DNA from: Pseudomonas sp. MIACH
GTDB lineage: Bacteria > Pseudomonadota > Gammaproteobacteria > Pseudomonadales > Pseudomonadaceae
DNA length: 39,406 bases
Direction of reading: 5' to 3'
Assembly: GCF_001269925.1 (NCBI RefSeq)
Contig: NZ_LHVO01000011.1
Coordinates: 1 to 39,406, forward strand
The first letter of the stretch is position 1, and each line of letters begins with the position of its first letter. This document shows, piece after piece, positions 23,923 through 33,291 of this stretch. Position numbers and translations under genes: made by a program. The notes beneath the pieces were generated by a model that worked only from the letters and a program-made list of their open reading frames with translations, made no database searches and was not told the origin of the DNA.

Positions 23923-25221
23923 ATGACAAAAATAATCAGCTCGTCGGTCGAATCCGTGGATGAACCGCTTCCACGGCGCAAAGCGTTTTACCAGCACCTC
24001 TACGTGCAAGTCCTCGCAGCGATCGTACTGGGGGTGATCCTCGGTCACTTCAGCCCCGGTCTCGGTGAGCAGATGAAACCCTTGGGCGATACGTTCATCA
24101 AGCTGATCAAGATGCTGATAACACCGATCATATTTTGCACGGTGGTCAGCGGTATCGCCGGCATGCAGGACCTTAAGCGCATCGGGCGTATCGGTTTCAA
24201 GTCTCTGATTTACTTTGAAGTGCTGACCACCATAGCCCTGGTGATCGGCTTGATCGGGGTGAACCTGCTCAAGCCAGGTGTCGGCATGCACATCGACCCG
24301 GCCAGCCTCGACGCTTCGGCTATCGCGGGCTACACCAAGGCCGCCCATGATCAAAGCGTGGTCGGGTTCCTCACGCACATTGTGCCGGCCACGGTGTTCG
24401 GCGCGTTTACTGAGGGCGATATCCTCCAAGTGCTATTCATCTCGGTGCTGTTCGCCTTCGGCCTGCAATTGTTGGGCGAGACTGGCAAGCCGCTGCTCAA
24501 TACCATCGACCTGGTGGCCAAGGCATTCTTTCGCATGCTCAAGATCGTCATGTACTTGGCTCCCCTGGGAGCCTTCGGCGGCATGGCTTTCACTGTGGGC
24601 AAGTACGGCGTGCAGTCGCTCGGGGCCTATGTGAACCTGCTGGTGTGTTACTACCTTACCGGGCTGGTATTCATATTCGTGGTGCTGAATTTGGTGGCGC
24701 GGCTGGCTGGTTTCAGCCTGTGGAAGTTCCTCAAGTACATCCGCGAAGAACTGGTACTGGTGCTCGGCACTTCCTCGTCGGAGTCGGCGTTGCCGCGCCT
24801 GATGGGCAAGCTGGAGAAGCTCGGCTGCGAGAAGTCCACCGTCGGCCTCGTGGTACCTTCCGGCTACTGCTTCAATCTTGACGGCAGTTGCATCAACATG
24901 ACGGTGCTGGCGATCTTCATTGCCCAGGCCCTGGACATCGACGTGTCTCTTTATCATCAAGTAACGCTGTTACTGATCCTGTTGCTGACGTCCAAGGGCG
25001 CCGCGAGTGTGACCGGAGGCGCGTTCATCACCCTAGCGGCAACCCTCGGTTCGATCGATGTAATACCGGCGGCAGGCCTGGTACTGGTGCTAGGCGTCTA
25101 CCGGTTTATCTCCGAAGGCGGCGCGCTGATCAATGTGATCGGTAACGGTGTCGCCACGCTGTTCATTGCCCGCTGGGATGGGGCTCTGGATCGTGAGCAA
25201 CTCAGCCGTGAACTAGGTTAG
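23923..25221 (+). CDS. dctA: DctA-type C4-dicarboxylate:cation symporter
   Basis: A 432-residue dicarboxylate/amino acid:cation symporter (DAACS family) of the inner membrane, with about eight membrane helices and two re-entrant loops. Conserved motifs are GTSSSESALPRLMGKLE (loop HP1), GYCFNLDGSCINMT (helix 7) and LTSKGAASVTGGAF (HP2). Length and motifs agree with DctA, but CFNLDGSCINM replaces the usual SFNLDGTxIY wording, so the substrate may differ from succinate/malate/fumarate. A ribosome-binding site AAGGCAGAG precedes the ATG. It is the last gene of the operon, 40 bp after the dehydrogenase, and a terminator hairpin follows. It is the likely uptake route for the operon's substrate, a di- or tricarboxylate. 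Confidence 0.85.
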   Translation: MTKIISSSVESVDEPLPRRKAFYQHLYVQVLAAIVLGVILGHFSPGLGEQMKPLGDTFIKLIKMLITPIIFCTVVSGIAGMQDLKRIGRIGFKSLIYFEVLTTIALVIGLIGVNLLKPGVGMHIDPASLDASAIAGYTKAAHDQSVVGFLTHIVPATVFGAFTEGDILQVLFISVLFAFGLQLLGETGKPLLNTIDLVAKAFFRMLKIVMYLAPLGAFGGMAFTVGKYGVQSLGAYVNLLVCYYLTGLVFIFVVLNLVARLAGFSLWKFLKYIREELVLVLGTSSSESALPRLMGKLEKLGCEKSTVGLVVPSGYCFNLDGSCINMTVLAIFIAQALDIDVSLYHQVTLLLILLLTSKGAASVTGGAFITLAATLGSIDVIPAAGLVLVLGVYRFISEGGALINVIGNGVATLFIARWDGALDREQLSRELG

Positions 25222-25225
25222 GTTT

Positions 25226-25290
25226 AACGCAGAGACTCTTTGTTGTTGGCCACCACGCTTGGCTGATGCCCTGGAGGCTCTGCGTTTTTT
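25226..25290 (+). terminator. Rho-independent terminator with long loop after dctA
   Basis: AACGCAGAG (25226-25234) pairs perfectly with CTCTGCGTT (25278-25286), followed by a T-run (TTTT to 25290 and more T tracts to about 25308). The loop is about 43 nt, unusually long, with small internal pairings possible. It lies 4 bp past the dctA stop and faces the convergent operon, whose last stop is at 25367. Confidence 0.6.
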
Positions 25291-25366
25291 CTTCTGTCTT
25301 TTTTTTGGACTCGCCCATTCTCGGCTCGGCGAGATGGTCTCCCAGGGCTTGTCGATTTGCTTGTTG

Positions 25367-26758
25367 TTAGTGACGGTCCAGCCAGACGGTTTGTGCATTA
25401 CAGAATTCGCGCACACCGAAATGAGACAGCTCACGGCCAAACCCGCTTCTCTTTACGCCGCCGAACGTGACGCGTGGGTCGGTTGCGCAATAGCCATTGA
25501 TAAACACGCCTCCGGTTTCCAGTTCGCCCGCCAGCTTCTGGGCCAATTCGACATTGCGTGTGTAGATGGTAGAGGCGAGCCCGAAATCACTGTCATTGGC
25601 CAGTTGTAATGCATGTGCAGCGTCCCGCGCAGTGATGATCGACGCTACGGGTCCAAACAGCTCCTGTTTGAATGAGGTCATCTGGTCGGTGACGTCACCG
25701 AACACCGTGGGCTCGTAGAAGTTTCCCGGCCCATCTGCTGCGCGGCCGCCCAGCAACAAGGTCGCGCCTTCTTCCAGGGTGTCTCGAACCTGACGATCGA
25801 GTTCATCGCGCAGATCAAAACGGGCCATGGGGCCGATGTAAGTGTCTGTGGCCGTTGGATCACCGATGACCAACTTGGACGTGGACTCAACAAACTTGCG
25901 GGTAAACTCCTCGACAACGCCTTGCTCGACAATCAGGCGTTTGGCAGCCGCGCAGACCTGTCCGGTGTTTTGGTAGCGGCCAATCACAGCGGCTTTGACG
26001 GCTTCGTCCAGGTCGGCGTCGTTGAGCACAATGAACGGATCTGAGCCACCCAATTCCAACACGCACTTTTTCAAGGCGGCACCGGCCTGCGCGCCAATAG
26101 CCATGCCAGCTCGAACACTGCCCGTGAGCGTCACTGCGGCGATGCGAGGATCTGCTATCGCAGTAGAGACGCCGTCCGGCGTGACATTGATGACCTCGAA
26201 CACACCTTCAACAAAACCGGCGCGCTTGAATGCCTCTTGCAGAAGATAGGCGCATCCCATCACGTTCGGCGCATGTTTGAGGACGTAGGTATTGCCGGCT
26301 ATCAACGCCGGAACGGCGCCGCGCAGCACCTGCCAGACGGGAAAGTTCCAAGGCATCACGGCGAGAATCGGGCCCAGTGGACGATATTCAATTCGTGCCT
26401 TTCCACCCTCGACCAGTGTGGGTTCGGCGGCCAGCATGGCGGGGCCATGCTCGGCGTACCACTCGCAGAGCTGTGCGCATTTTTCAATTTCGCCGCGCGC
26501 CTGAGTAATGGGTTTGCCCATCTCTTGAGTGATCATCTTCGCCATCGCTTCTGCGTCGCCGCGCAATGCCTTGGCCAAAGCGACCAGCGCCTGCGAACGT
26601 TTTTCGACGGAGTGGCTACGCCAGATGGAAAACCCGGCAATAGCACGTGACAGCGAAGCCTCCAGTTCAGTTTCGGATTCGAAGGGGTAGTGGCCGATCT
26701 GCTCACCATTGGCGGGGTTGATCGAAATGGCATGGGTAAGGCTGGAAACGTTAGTCAT
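25367..26758 (-). CDS. NAD-type succinate-semialdehyde dehydrogenase (Sad/YneI-like)
   Basis: A 463-residue aldehyde dehydrogenase. The general base Glu is in VLELGGSDPF, the catalytic Cys is in NTGQVCAAAKR, and the Asn of the oxyanion site is in MPWNFPVWQV. Length and wording match the Sad/YneI branch that oxidises succinate semialdehyde or similar semialdehydes. It is the last gene of the nine-gene minus-strand operon, 60 bp after the lyase gene, with AGGAC before the ATG at 26758. In the proposed pathway it oxidises the semialdehyde released by the ThDP decarboxylase to a dicarboxylate that the CoA-transferase then activates. The natural aldehyde is not known. Confidence 0.85.
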   Translation of the reverse strand: MTNVSSLTHAISINPANGEQIGHYPFESETELEASLSRAIAGFSIWRSHSVEKRSQALVALAKALRGDAEAMAKMITQEMGKPITQARGEIEKCAQLCEWYAEHGPAMLAAEPTLVEGGKARIEYRPLGPILAVMPWNFPVWQVLRGAVPALIAGNTYVLKHAPNVMGCAYLLQEAFKRAGFVEGVFEVINVTPDGVSTAIADPRIAAVTLTGSVRAGMAIGAQAGAALKKCVLELGGSDPFIVLNDADLDEAVKAAVIGRYQNTGQVCAAAKRLIVEQGVVEEFTRKFVESTSKLVIGDPTATDTYIGPMARFDLRDELDRQVRDTLEEGATLLLGGRAADGPGNFYEPTVFGDVTDQMTSFKQELFGPVASIITARDAAHALQLANDSDFGLASTIYTRNVELAQKLAGELETGGVFINGYCATDPRVTFGGVKRSGFGRELSHFGVREFCNAQTVWLDRH

Positions 26759-26818
26759 GACACTGTCCTGCGAGGTGGGGTGAATTGCGCATTTTCGACG
26801 TAAGAGTGTGCTGTCGAG

Positions 26819-27634
26819 TCAGGTCGCGCGCGCCAGGATGGCCTGTGCTCGGGCTATGACAGGCGCATCGACCATCTGGCCATCGAGCACGAATACACCT
26901 TCACCCGAACGGGCGGCGTCCATGATGCGTTGCGCCCAGTGCAGCTCCTCCAGACCGGGTTTCAGGGCTTGGTGGATAATCGCCACTTGGCTCGGGTGGA
27001 TACATAAAGCGCCACCAAACCCCATGTCGCGGGCAAACTGAACGGTGCTGTGCAGGCCGACGGTGTCCTGTATTGACGGAAACACGCCATCCAGCGCCGG
27101 AGCGAGGCCGGCCACCCGCGTCGCGAGCAGTACTGCGTAGCGAGCGTGACTCAGAATTTGTTGGGCCGCATGGCTGCCGGTGGTCAAGTTCAGGTCCAAG
27201 CCCAGATCCAGGCTTCCGAACGACAAGCGTTCAACGCCCTGGGCCTGGGCAATCACTTGGAGTTCGGCCAGACCCTTGGCGCTTTCGATGATGGGCCAGA
27301 TCGGCTTTCGAGTATTGGCCGCCGTGAGGACGTGCTCCGCGCTTTCTGCTTTGGGCAGCAAAACGCCGGTCACCGCGGCGTGTCGTCGACAAAGCTCCAG
27401 ATCTGCCTCGTGGGCCCAGTGATCCGGGGCATTCACTCGTACCAGGATCGGGGCGTTCGGATTGTCACTCAAGAAGCGCTCCAGGTTATCCCTCGCTTGT
27501 TCCTTGAGGTTTTCCTGCACCGCATCCTCCAGATCGACAATGACCCGGTCCGCACCGGTTGCGATGGCTTTGGGTATGCGCTCTGGACGAGTGGCAGGCA
27601 CAAACAGGGCAGAGCGAACGATGGACGTATTCAT
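26819..27634 (-). CDS. HpcH/HpaI-type CoA-ester lyase (CitE-like)
   Basis: A 271-residue lyase of the CitE / malyl-CoA / citramalyl-CoA lyase family. Conserved residues are the Arg in RSALFVPATRPERI, the acidic pair in VDLEDAVQ, the Arg in ILVRVN, the Glu in PIIESAKG and the Asp in SLDLGLDL (metal and CoA sites). These enzymes split 3-hydroxyacyl-CoA esters into acetyl- or propionyl-CoA and a 2-oxo acid. Size and setting after a MaoC hydratase resemble the ich-ccl pair of itaconate degradation, where Ccl cleaves citramalyl-CoA to acetyl-CoA and pyruvate. Its start overlaps the hydratase stop (ATGA at 27631-27634). Confidence 0.8.
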   Translation of the reverse strand: MNTSIVRSALFVPATRPERIPKAIATGADRVIVDLEDAVQENLKEQARDNLERFLSDNPNAPILVRVNAPDHWAHEADLELCRRHAAVTGVLLPKAESAEHVLTAANTRKPIWPIIESAKGLAELQVIAQAQGVERLSFGSLDLGLDLNLTTGSHAAQQILSHARYAVLLATRVAGLAPALDGVFPSIQDTVGLHSTVQFARDMGFGGALCIHPSQVAIIHQALKPGLEELHWAQRIMDAARSGEGVFVLDGQMVDAPVIARAQAILARAT

Positions 27635-28473
27635 GGCGCTTCTCCCGCGCTGAACTCGACTTCGCCGATCTGCGCTGTACCGTCCTGATTACCTGCCCAG
27701 AGCTGTGCCTTGCCGCTGTCGATCAGACGTCCGCCGACCTCGAAAGGGTGAGGTGAAATCAAAGGTCGGACGCCACGGAAGGTGAAGCGCTTCAAGCGCA
27801 CGTTCGGGTGCGCTTTGGTAAAGGCACGCAAATTCAGGGTGGCGATCAAAGGACCATGCACGACCAACCCAGGGTAACCTTCGGTCTCTGTCACATATGG
27901 CCAGTCATAGTGAATTCGATGGCCATTGAACGTGACGGCAGAGTAGCGGAACAGCAGGGTAGCTGAGGGCTCGACCCGTGCCTGCCATTGGCCTTCAGGA
28001 AGTGCTTCGGTGCCGCTTAGTTTGGGAGGCGTGGGTTCCCGATAGACGATGTCCTGCTCGTCTTGAAGGGCGCGCTTGCCGTCCTGGAAATATTCATGGC
28101 GTACCGTGACAAACAACAAGGAACCCGTGCGACCGTGTTTCTCTTCGACATTGAGAATAGTTGAGACACAGGTCACCTCAGCCCCCACCTTCAACGGCTG
28201 GTAAAACTCCAGCCGACTACCTGCCCACATGCGGTTGCGGTTGTGGGCGGGCGGCAGGAATCCCCCGAGCGCCGGATGACCGTCCGGGCCCAGTTCGTCG
28301 GCGGTAACCGGTTCCTGAAAAAACGCCCAGTGCCACAAGGGGGGAAGCGGTTCACCAGGCTGCGGTGTCACTTCGCTCAACGTCGCGGCGATTCGTTTCA
28401 CCAAGTTGAAACTGATCCGGTCCTGGCTTTCCTGGCGACGTCCAATCCAGGCTGAAAAATCGATACTGTTCAT
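27631..28473 (-). CDS. MaoC/FAS1-like hot-dog hydratase (itaconyl/mesaconyl-CoA hydratase type)
   Basis: A 280-residue double hot-dog protein with an N-terminal FAS1-like dehydratase half and a C-terminal MaoC half. HYDWPYVTETEGYPGLVVHGPLIATL holds the hydratase His and Gly-rich segment. Family members hydrate mesaconyl-C4-CoA or itaconyl-CoA. I prefer the ATG at 28473 (MNSIDFSAW), 8 bp after GGGAG; the ATG at 28479 is too near that site. The longer frame to 28602 is not used. It lies between etfA (25 bp) and the CitE-type lyase (4-bp overlap), so it should produce the 3-hydroxyacyl-CoA that the lyase cleaves. Confidence 0.8.
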   Translation of the reverse strand: MNSIDFSAWIGRRQESQDRISFNLVKRIAATLSEVTPQPGEPLPPLWHWAFFQEPVTADELGPDGHPALGGFLPPAHNRNRMWAGSRLEFYQPLKVGAEVTCVSTILNVEEKHGRTGSLLFVTVRHEYFQDGKRALQDEQDIVYREPTPPKLSGTEALPEGQWQARVEPSATLLFRYSAVTFNGHRIHYDWPYVTETEGYPGLVVHGPLIATLNLRAFTKAHPNVRLKRFTFRGVRPLISPHPFEVGGRLIDSGKAQLWAGNQDGTAQIGEVEFSAGEAP

Positions 28474-28498
28474 ATTCATCGCTCCCGTCGGTCGGTGA

Positions 28499-29455
28499 TC
28501 AGGCCAGGGCGGCCATTTCTGGAATCGCCTCAAACAAGTCCGCCACCAGGCCGTAATCGGCGACCTGGAAAATCGGCGCTTCTTCGTCCTTGTTGATCGC
28601 AACGATCACCTTGGAGTCTTTCATGCCAGCCAGGTGCTGGATCGCGCCGGAGATACCGACGGCGATGTACAGCTGTGGTGCAACGATCTTGCCGGTCTGG
28701 CCGACCTGCATGTCGTTCGGCACGAAACCGGCGTCGACCGCGGCGCGGGAAGCACCGACGGCGGCGCCCAGCTTGTCGGCCAAGGCGTACAGGTGCTTGA
28801 AGTTGTCACCGTTCTGCATGCCGCGGCCGCCCGAAACGACGATCTTGGCAGCGGTCAGTTCAGGACGGTCGGACTTGGCCAGTTCTTCGTTGACGAAGCT
28901 GGAGATGCCGGCGTCGTGAGCAGCGCCTACGGCTTCAACGGCAGCCGAACCACCTTCGGCGGCAACCGGGTCGAAACCGGTGGCACGGACGGTGATGACC
29001 TTGATCGCAGCGGTCGATTGCACGGTGGCAATGGCGTTGCCGGCGTAGATCGGACGCTTGAAGGTGTCAGCACTTTCTACCGAGATGATCTCGGAGATCT
29101 GGTCGACGTCCAGGGCAGCGGCCACGCGCGGCAGGATGTTCTTGCCGTTGGACGTCGCGGCAGCCAGGATGTGGCTGTAGATCGTGTTTTGTTCGATCAC
29201 CAGACGGGTCACTAACAACGCGACGTTTTCGGGGAGTTGGTTGGCATACGCGACGTTGTCGGCCAGCAGTACTTTGTTCACCCCTTTGACATCCGCTGCC
29301 GCCTCAGCCACGGTGCCCACAAAAGCGCCCGCTACCAGCACGTGGATATCGCCGCCAATTTTCGCTGCGGCGGCCAAGGTATTCAGGGTGGCTGGGGCGA
29401 GCACTTTGTTGTTCTGCTTATCATTTGAGTAGTCAGCAATCACCAGGATCGTCAT
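28499..29455 (-). CDS. etfA: Electron transfer flavoprotein, alpha subunit
   Basis: A 318-residue EtfA. The N-terminal domain opens [13 protein letters not shown]. The C-terminal FAD-binding domain shows [42 protein letters not shown], then [17 protein letters not shown] and [16 protein letters not shown], all standard. It pairs with EtfB to take electrons from acyl-CoA dehydrogenases and pass them to ETF-quinone oxidoreductase. Its start lies directly beside the etfB stop. This may be a second, pathway-dedicated ETF in addition to the housekeeping pair; that cannot be seen from this window. Confidence 0.95.
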   Translation of the reverse strand: MTILVIADYSNDKQNNKVLAPATLNTLAAAAKIGGDIHVLVAGAFVGTVAEAAADVKGVNKVLLADNVAYANQLPENVALLVTRLVIEQNTIYSHILAAATSNGKNILPRVAAALDVDQISEIISVESADTFKRPIYAGNAIATVQSTAAIKVITVRATGFDPVAAEGGSAAVEAVGAAHDAGISSFVNEELAKSDRPELTAAKIVVSGGRGMQNGDNFKHLYALADKLGAAVGASRAAVDAGFVPNDMQVGQTGKIVAPQLYIAVGISGAIQHLAGMKDSKVIVAINKDEEAPIFQVADYGLVADLFEAIPEMAALA

Positions 29456-30205
29456 TCAGATCACCTTCGCTTCATTCTTCAGTTTCTCGACCAGCTCAAC
29501 CACCGACTTGACCTTGATGCCTGCGCTGCGTGCAGCCGGCGCTTCGACCTTGAGGGTCTTGTTGGTGGAGGCGGTGGAAACGCCCAAAGCATCCGGAGTC
29601 AGCACTTCAAGCGGCTTCTTCTTGGCTTTCATGATGTTTGGCAGGGACGCATAACGCGGCTCGTTCAAACGCAGGTCGGTGGTGACAATGGCCGGCAGTT
29701 TCAGGGAAACCGTCTGCGCGCCGCCGTCGATCTCGCGGGTCACGGCAACGCTGTTGCCGGACACTTCGACTTTCGAAGCGAAGGTGCCCTGGCCGTAGCC
29801 GCTCAATGCCGCGAGCATCTGGCCGGTCTGGTTGTTGTCGCTGTCAATGGCCTGCTTGCCGAGGATCACCAGCTGTGGCTGTTCCTTGTCGACAACGGCT
29901 TTCAGCAGTTTGGCAACGGCCAAGGAGGTCAGGTCTTCGGCGGACTCGACGAGGATGGCGCGATCGGCACCCAGCGCCAGCGCAGTGCGCAGTTGCTCCT
30001 GGGCGGTGGTCGGGCCGATGGAAACGACGACGATCTCAGTCGCCACGCCTTTTTCCTTCAGGCGTACGGCTTCTTCTACGGCAATCTCGCAGAAAGGGTT
30101 CATCGACATCTTGACGTTGGCGAGGTCGACGCCGGAGTTGTCCGCCTTGACGCGGACTTTCACGTTGTAATCAACCACGCGTTTCACAGCTACCAGGATC
30201 TTCAT
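29456..30205 (-). CDS. etfB: Electron transfer flavoprotein, beta subunit
   Basis: A 249-residue EtfB. It starts [19 protein letters not shown], has the AMP-site region [21 protein letters not shown] and the recognition loop [21 protein letters not shown] that docks onto acyl-CoA dehydrogenases. I place the start at the ATG at 30205; the frame is open to 30274 but the extension is not EtfB-like. It lies 37 bp after the second CoA-transferase and directly before etfA in the operon. It serves the acyl-CoA dehydrogenase coded two genes upstream. Confidence 0.95.
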   Translation of the reverse strand: MKILVAVKRVVDYNVKVRVKADNSGVDLANVKMSMNPFCEIAVEEAVRLKEKGVATEIVVVSIGPTTAQEQLRTALALGADRAILVESAEDLTSLAVAKLLKAVVDKEQPQLVILGKQAIDSDNNQTGQMLAALSGYGQGTFASKVEVSGNSVAVTREIDGGAQTVSLKLPAIVTTDLRLNEPRYASLPNIMKAKKKPLEVLTPDALGVSTASTNKTLKVEAPAARSAGIKVKSVVELVEKLKNEAKVI

Positions 30206-30242
30206 GGGGCAGTGTTCTCTCGAAAATCTTTGATCGTTGCAG

Positions 30243-31445
30243 TCAGATGGCTCCGGCGGAACGCATTTGTTCAATGCGATCCGTTCCCAGCCCCAGCTCC
30301 CTTAGCACCTGCTCGGTGTGTTGGCCAAGGCCCGGTACGGCATCCATACGAGGCTCGAACGCGCTGTTGCTGCCTGGCGGTATCAAGCTCGGGACGGTAC
30401 CGGCAGAGGTCTCGACTTCCCGCCAGCGATCACGGGCCTGAAGTTGTGGATGGTCCCAAACCCCTTGCATGTCGTTGACCCGCGCGTTGGCGATCTGCGC
30501 ATGTTCCAGCCGATCAAATACAGCATCGAAGTTTAGCGTGGAGAACGATTCAACGATCAGCGCGCGCAACGCATGACGGTTTTCGACGCGTTTGAAGTTG
30601 GCCGAGAAACGGTCGTCTTTCGCCAACTCGGGCATCAGCAGCACCTTGTCGCAAAACAACTGCCACTCACGCTCGTTCTGCAAACCGAGCATCACGGTGG
30701 TGCCGTCACCGATGGGGAAAGGACCGTAGGGGTAAATGGTGGCGTGAGCGGCACCGGCGCGAGGTGGCGGGGGCGCGCCGTCGTAGGCGTAATACATCGG
30801 GTAGTTCATCCACTCGACTAGGCTTTCCAGCATCGACACATCGAGGTGGCTGCCTTCGCCAGTTCGTTCACGCAATAGCAGCGCAGACAGAACCCCGGTG
30901 TAGGCGTACATGCCGGCCGCGATGTCGGCGATTGAGCAGCCGGCCTTGGCCATTTCCTCCTCGCCCGGCCCGCCGGTGACCGACAGAAATCCACCCTCAC
31001 TCTGGATCAACAGGTCGTAGGCCTTCTTCTTTTCATAGGGGCCACCGATGCCATAGCCTGAAATGTCACAGACAATCAGGCGCGGAAATCGCTGATGCAA
31101 CGCCTCAAATGACAGTCCCATTCGCGCGGCGGCACCGGGCGCGAGGTTTTGTACGAGCACATCGGCAGTGGTCAGCAAACTGTCCAGCACCTCGGTGGCC
31201 GATTCATGCTTCAAGTCGAGCGTCAGGCTTTCTTTCGAGCGATTGGTCCAGACGAAGTGCGAGGCCAGGCCGTTGACACGTTGGTCATAACCTCTGGCGA
31301 AATCACCTGTGCCTGGACGTTCGACCTTGATCACCCGAGCGCCGAGGTCGGCCAGTTGTCGGGTGCAGAAGGGCGCTGCAATGGCGTGTTCAAGGCTGAC
31401 GACGGTAATGCCATCGAGCGGACGGAGACCGTTGGGCTGGCTCAT
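30243..31445 (-). CDS. Type III (CaiB/BaiF) CoA-transferase, second copy
   Basis: A 400-residue family III CoA-transferase. [20 protein letters not shown] and [16 protein letters not shown] are characteristic, and the catalytic Asp is D174 in [16 protein letters not shown]. It is clearly different from the CoA-transferase at 20392, being closer in wording to the itaconate/succinate/mesaconate-type transferases. It probably turns the dicarboxylate made by the aldehyde dehydrogenase into its CoA thioester for the acyl-CoA dehydrogenase. The start at 31445 has AAGAGAG upstream, and it follows the dehydrogenase gene by 19 bp. Confidence 0.85.
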   Translation of the reverse strand: MSQPNGLRPLDGITVVSLEHAIAAPFCTRQLADLGARVIKVERPGTGDFARGYDQRVNGLASHFVWTNRSKESLTLDLKHESATEVLDSLLTTADVLVQNLAPGAAARMGLSFEALHQRFPRLIVCDISGYGIGGPYEKKKAYDLLIQSEGGFLSVTGGPGEEEMAKAGCSIADIAAGMYAYTGVLSALLLRERTGEGSHLDVSMLESLVEWMNYPMYYAYDGAPPPPRAGAAHATIYPYGPFPIGDGTTVMLGLQNEREWQLFCDKVLLMPELAKDDRFSANFKRVENRHALRALIVESFSTLNFDAVFDRLEHAQIANARVNDMQGVWDHPQLQARDRWREVETSAGTVPSLIPPGSNSAFEPRMDAVPGLGQHTEQVLRELGLGTDRIEQMRSAGAI

Positions 31446-31464
31446 GATTTTTTCTCTCTTGTTT

Positions 31465-32628
31465 TTAGAAAGAGCGCGGCAGCTCGAGCAGGTGTTCGGC
31501 GACGTACGACAGGATCAGGTTGGTGGAAATGGGGGCAACCTGGTACAGGCGGGTTTCACGGAATTTTCGCTCGACGTCGTATTCGCAGGCGAAGCCAAAG
31601 CCGCCGTGGGTCTGCAAGCAAGCGTTGGCGGCTTCCCAGGAGGCTTTCGCCGCGAGGTACTTGGCCATGTTGGCGCTGGCCCCGGCGTTGATCCCGCTGT
31701 CGTATTCCTCGCAGGCACGCCAGCGCATCAGGTCTGCCGCTTCGATTTCGATGTGCGCTTCGGCGATGGGGAATTGTACGCCCTGGTTCTGCCCGATCGG
31801 GCGTCCAAACACCACGCGGTCACGGGCGTAGGCACTGGCCTTTTCGATAAACCATCGACCATCGCCAATACATTCGGCGGCGATCAGCGTGCGTTCGGCG
31901 TTCAGCCCGTCGAGGATGTACCGGAAACCTTTACCTTCCTCGCCAATCAGGCTGCCAGCGGGGATCTCCAAGTTGTCGAAGAACAGTTCGTTGGTTTCGT
32001 GATTGACCATGTTGGCGATCGGCTGCACGGTCATGCCGTTGCCAATGGCCTCGCGCAGGTCGACCAGGAAGATCGACATACCTTCGGATTTCTTCTTCAC
32101 CTCGGCCAAGGGCGTAGTGCGGGCCAGCAGGATCATCAGGTCGGAATGCTGGATTCGCGAGATCCATACCTTCTGCCCGTTGATTACGTATTTGTCGCCG
32201 CGCTTGATCGCGGTGGTCTTGATCTTGGTGGTGTCGGTGCCGGTGGTGGGTTCGGTCACACCCATTGATTGCAGGCGCAGCTCACCGCTGGCCAGTTTCG
32301 GCAGGTAGTAGCTTTTCTGTGCCTCGCTGCCGTGTCGCAGCAGGGTGAACATGTTGTACATCTGCCCGTGAACGGTGCCGGAGTTACCGCCGCAGCGGTT
32401 CACTTCTTCGAGGATCACCGAGGCCTCTGCCAGCCCGAGGCCGGAACCACCATATTCGACAGGAATCATCGCGGCCAACCAGCCAGCGTCGGTCAGGGCC
32501 TTGACGAAGGTCTCCGGAAAGCCTTTTTCTTCGTCGATCTTACGCCAGTAAGTGGCATCGAATTCAGCGCACAGAGCGCGGACGCCCTCGCGAATGGCAT
32601 TGAGTTCTTCAGAGTTGCGGTCGGTCAT
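31465..32628 (-). CDS. Acyl-CoA dehydrogenase with shifted catalytic Glu
   Basis: A 387-residue FAD acyl-CoA dehydrogenase. Standard motifs are PVEYGGSGLGLAE, MGVTEPTTGTDTTKIKTTA (flavin site), VINGQKVWIS, RPIGQNQGVQF and LQTHGGFGFACEYDVER. The usual C-terminal catalytic motif YEGT is replaced by LYQVAPISTN, so the MCAD-type Glu is absent. E245 in LNAERTLIAAE falls where isovaleryl- and long-chain enzymes carry their base, and probably serves. ATG at 32628 is preceded by AGGAG; the longer frame to 32655 is not needed. With EtfBA and a CoA-transferase in the operon, it likely oxidises a branched dicarboxyl-CoA such as methylsuccinyl-CoA (inference). Confidence 0.9.
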   Translation of the reverse strand: MTDRNSEELNAIREGVRALCAEFDATYWRKIDEEKGFPETFVKALTDAGWLAAMIPVEYGGSGLGLAEASVILEEVNRCGGNSGTVHGQMYNMFTLLRHGSEAQKSYYLPKLASGELRLQSMGVTEPTTGTDTTKIKTTAIKRGDKYVINGQKVWISRIQHSDLMILLARTTPLAEVKKKSEGMSIFLVDLREAIGNGMTVQPIANMVNHETNELFFDNLEIPAGSLIGEEGKGFRYILDGLNAERTLIAAECIGDGRWFIEKASAYARDRVVFGRPIGQNQGVQFPIAEAHIEIEAADLMRWRACEEYDSGINAGASANMAKYLAAKASWEAANACLQTHGGFGFACEYDVERKFRETRLYQVAPISTNLILSYVAEHLLELPRSF

Positions 32629-32694
32629 TATTATTCTCCTCGATGCGTCACGCACGGCATCAGCCCTGCGTGATCAGGTCCGGGCAAAGAGCAA

Positions 32695-33291
32695 TCAGAT
32701 CGGGTTGAAACCCAAGGCGGCACGAAAGCGATTCTTGACGTAATGACCATCGCGCGGTGGCAGCACCCGTGGCGGGTTTTCCGCTTTGATCTTGATCGTC
32801 GCGAGCTTGACGCCATCGCGGGTCGCAAAGCGCTCGCGCAGATCATGTACGCCTTCCATGTCGCGGATTTCATCGGTCCAACTGAAGCCGCAAGTCTTCG
32901 CCACCTGGTCCAGGGAAATACCAAAACCGGCGTGGCTGACTTGCATGCCGGTTTCACCAAAGTGACCGTTGTCCAACACCGCGATGGTCAGGTTGGCAGG
33001 CTTTTGCAGTGCTACCGTGGCCAGTGCGCCGAAGCCCATGAGCAACTCGCCGTCACCGGTGACCACCACCACCGACTTGTCTGGTTGCGCATTCGCCAGG
33101 CCCAGACCCACAGTGATCGCGCTACCCATGGCAGCCCACAGGTAGTAATTCAGATCATTGTCACCGGCAGCCATGACGTCGTAGGACGCCGAACCGAGAC
33201 CCGTCACGACCAGCACGTCTTTGCGGTCGGCCAGCAAGGCCTTGACCACTTCGCGGCGGCACAGGGTGTGGTTTGCGCTTACTTGACCCAT
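32695..33291 (-). CDS. ThDP-dependent decarboxylase, beta (PP-domain) subunit
   Basis: A 198-residue protein made of only the pyrophosphate-binding domain of a thiamine-diphosphate enzyme. The ThDP motif runs from GDGELLMGFG to the Asn in AVLDNGHFGE. Two-subunit enzymes of this size are sulfopyruvate (ComE-type) and phosphonopyruvate-like decarboxylases. It overlaps the alpha-subunit gene by 13 bp, so the two are made together. The substrate should be a small 2-oxo acid with a second negative group, giving a semialdehyde for the aldehyde dehydrogenase at the far end of the operon. Between this gene and the dehydrogenase gene lie 66 bp without a clear signal. Confidence 0.8.
   Translation of the reverse strand: MGQVSANHTLCRREVVKALLADRKDVLVVTGLGSASYDVMAAGDNDLNYYLWAAMGSAITVGLGLANAQPDKSVVVVTGDGELLMGFGALATVALQKPANLTIAVLDNGHFGETGMQVSHAGFGISLDQVAKTCGFSWTDEIRDMEGVHDLRERFATRDGVKLATIKIKAENPPRVLPPRDGHYVKNRFRAALGFNPI

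Noticed and set aside
23268..23981. 237-residue minus-strand ORF
   Set aside because: Antisense to the hydroxyacid dehydrogenase and the start of dctA; no recognisable motif.
28480..28602. N-terminal extension of the MaoC-type gene
   Set aside because: It overlaps the end of etfA and is not hydratase-like; the ATG at 28473 has a proper ribosome-binding site.
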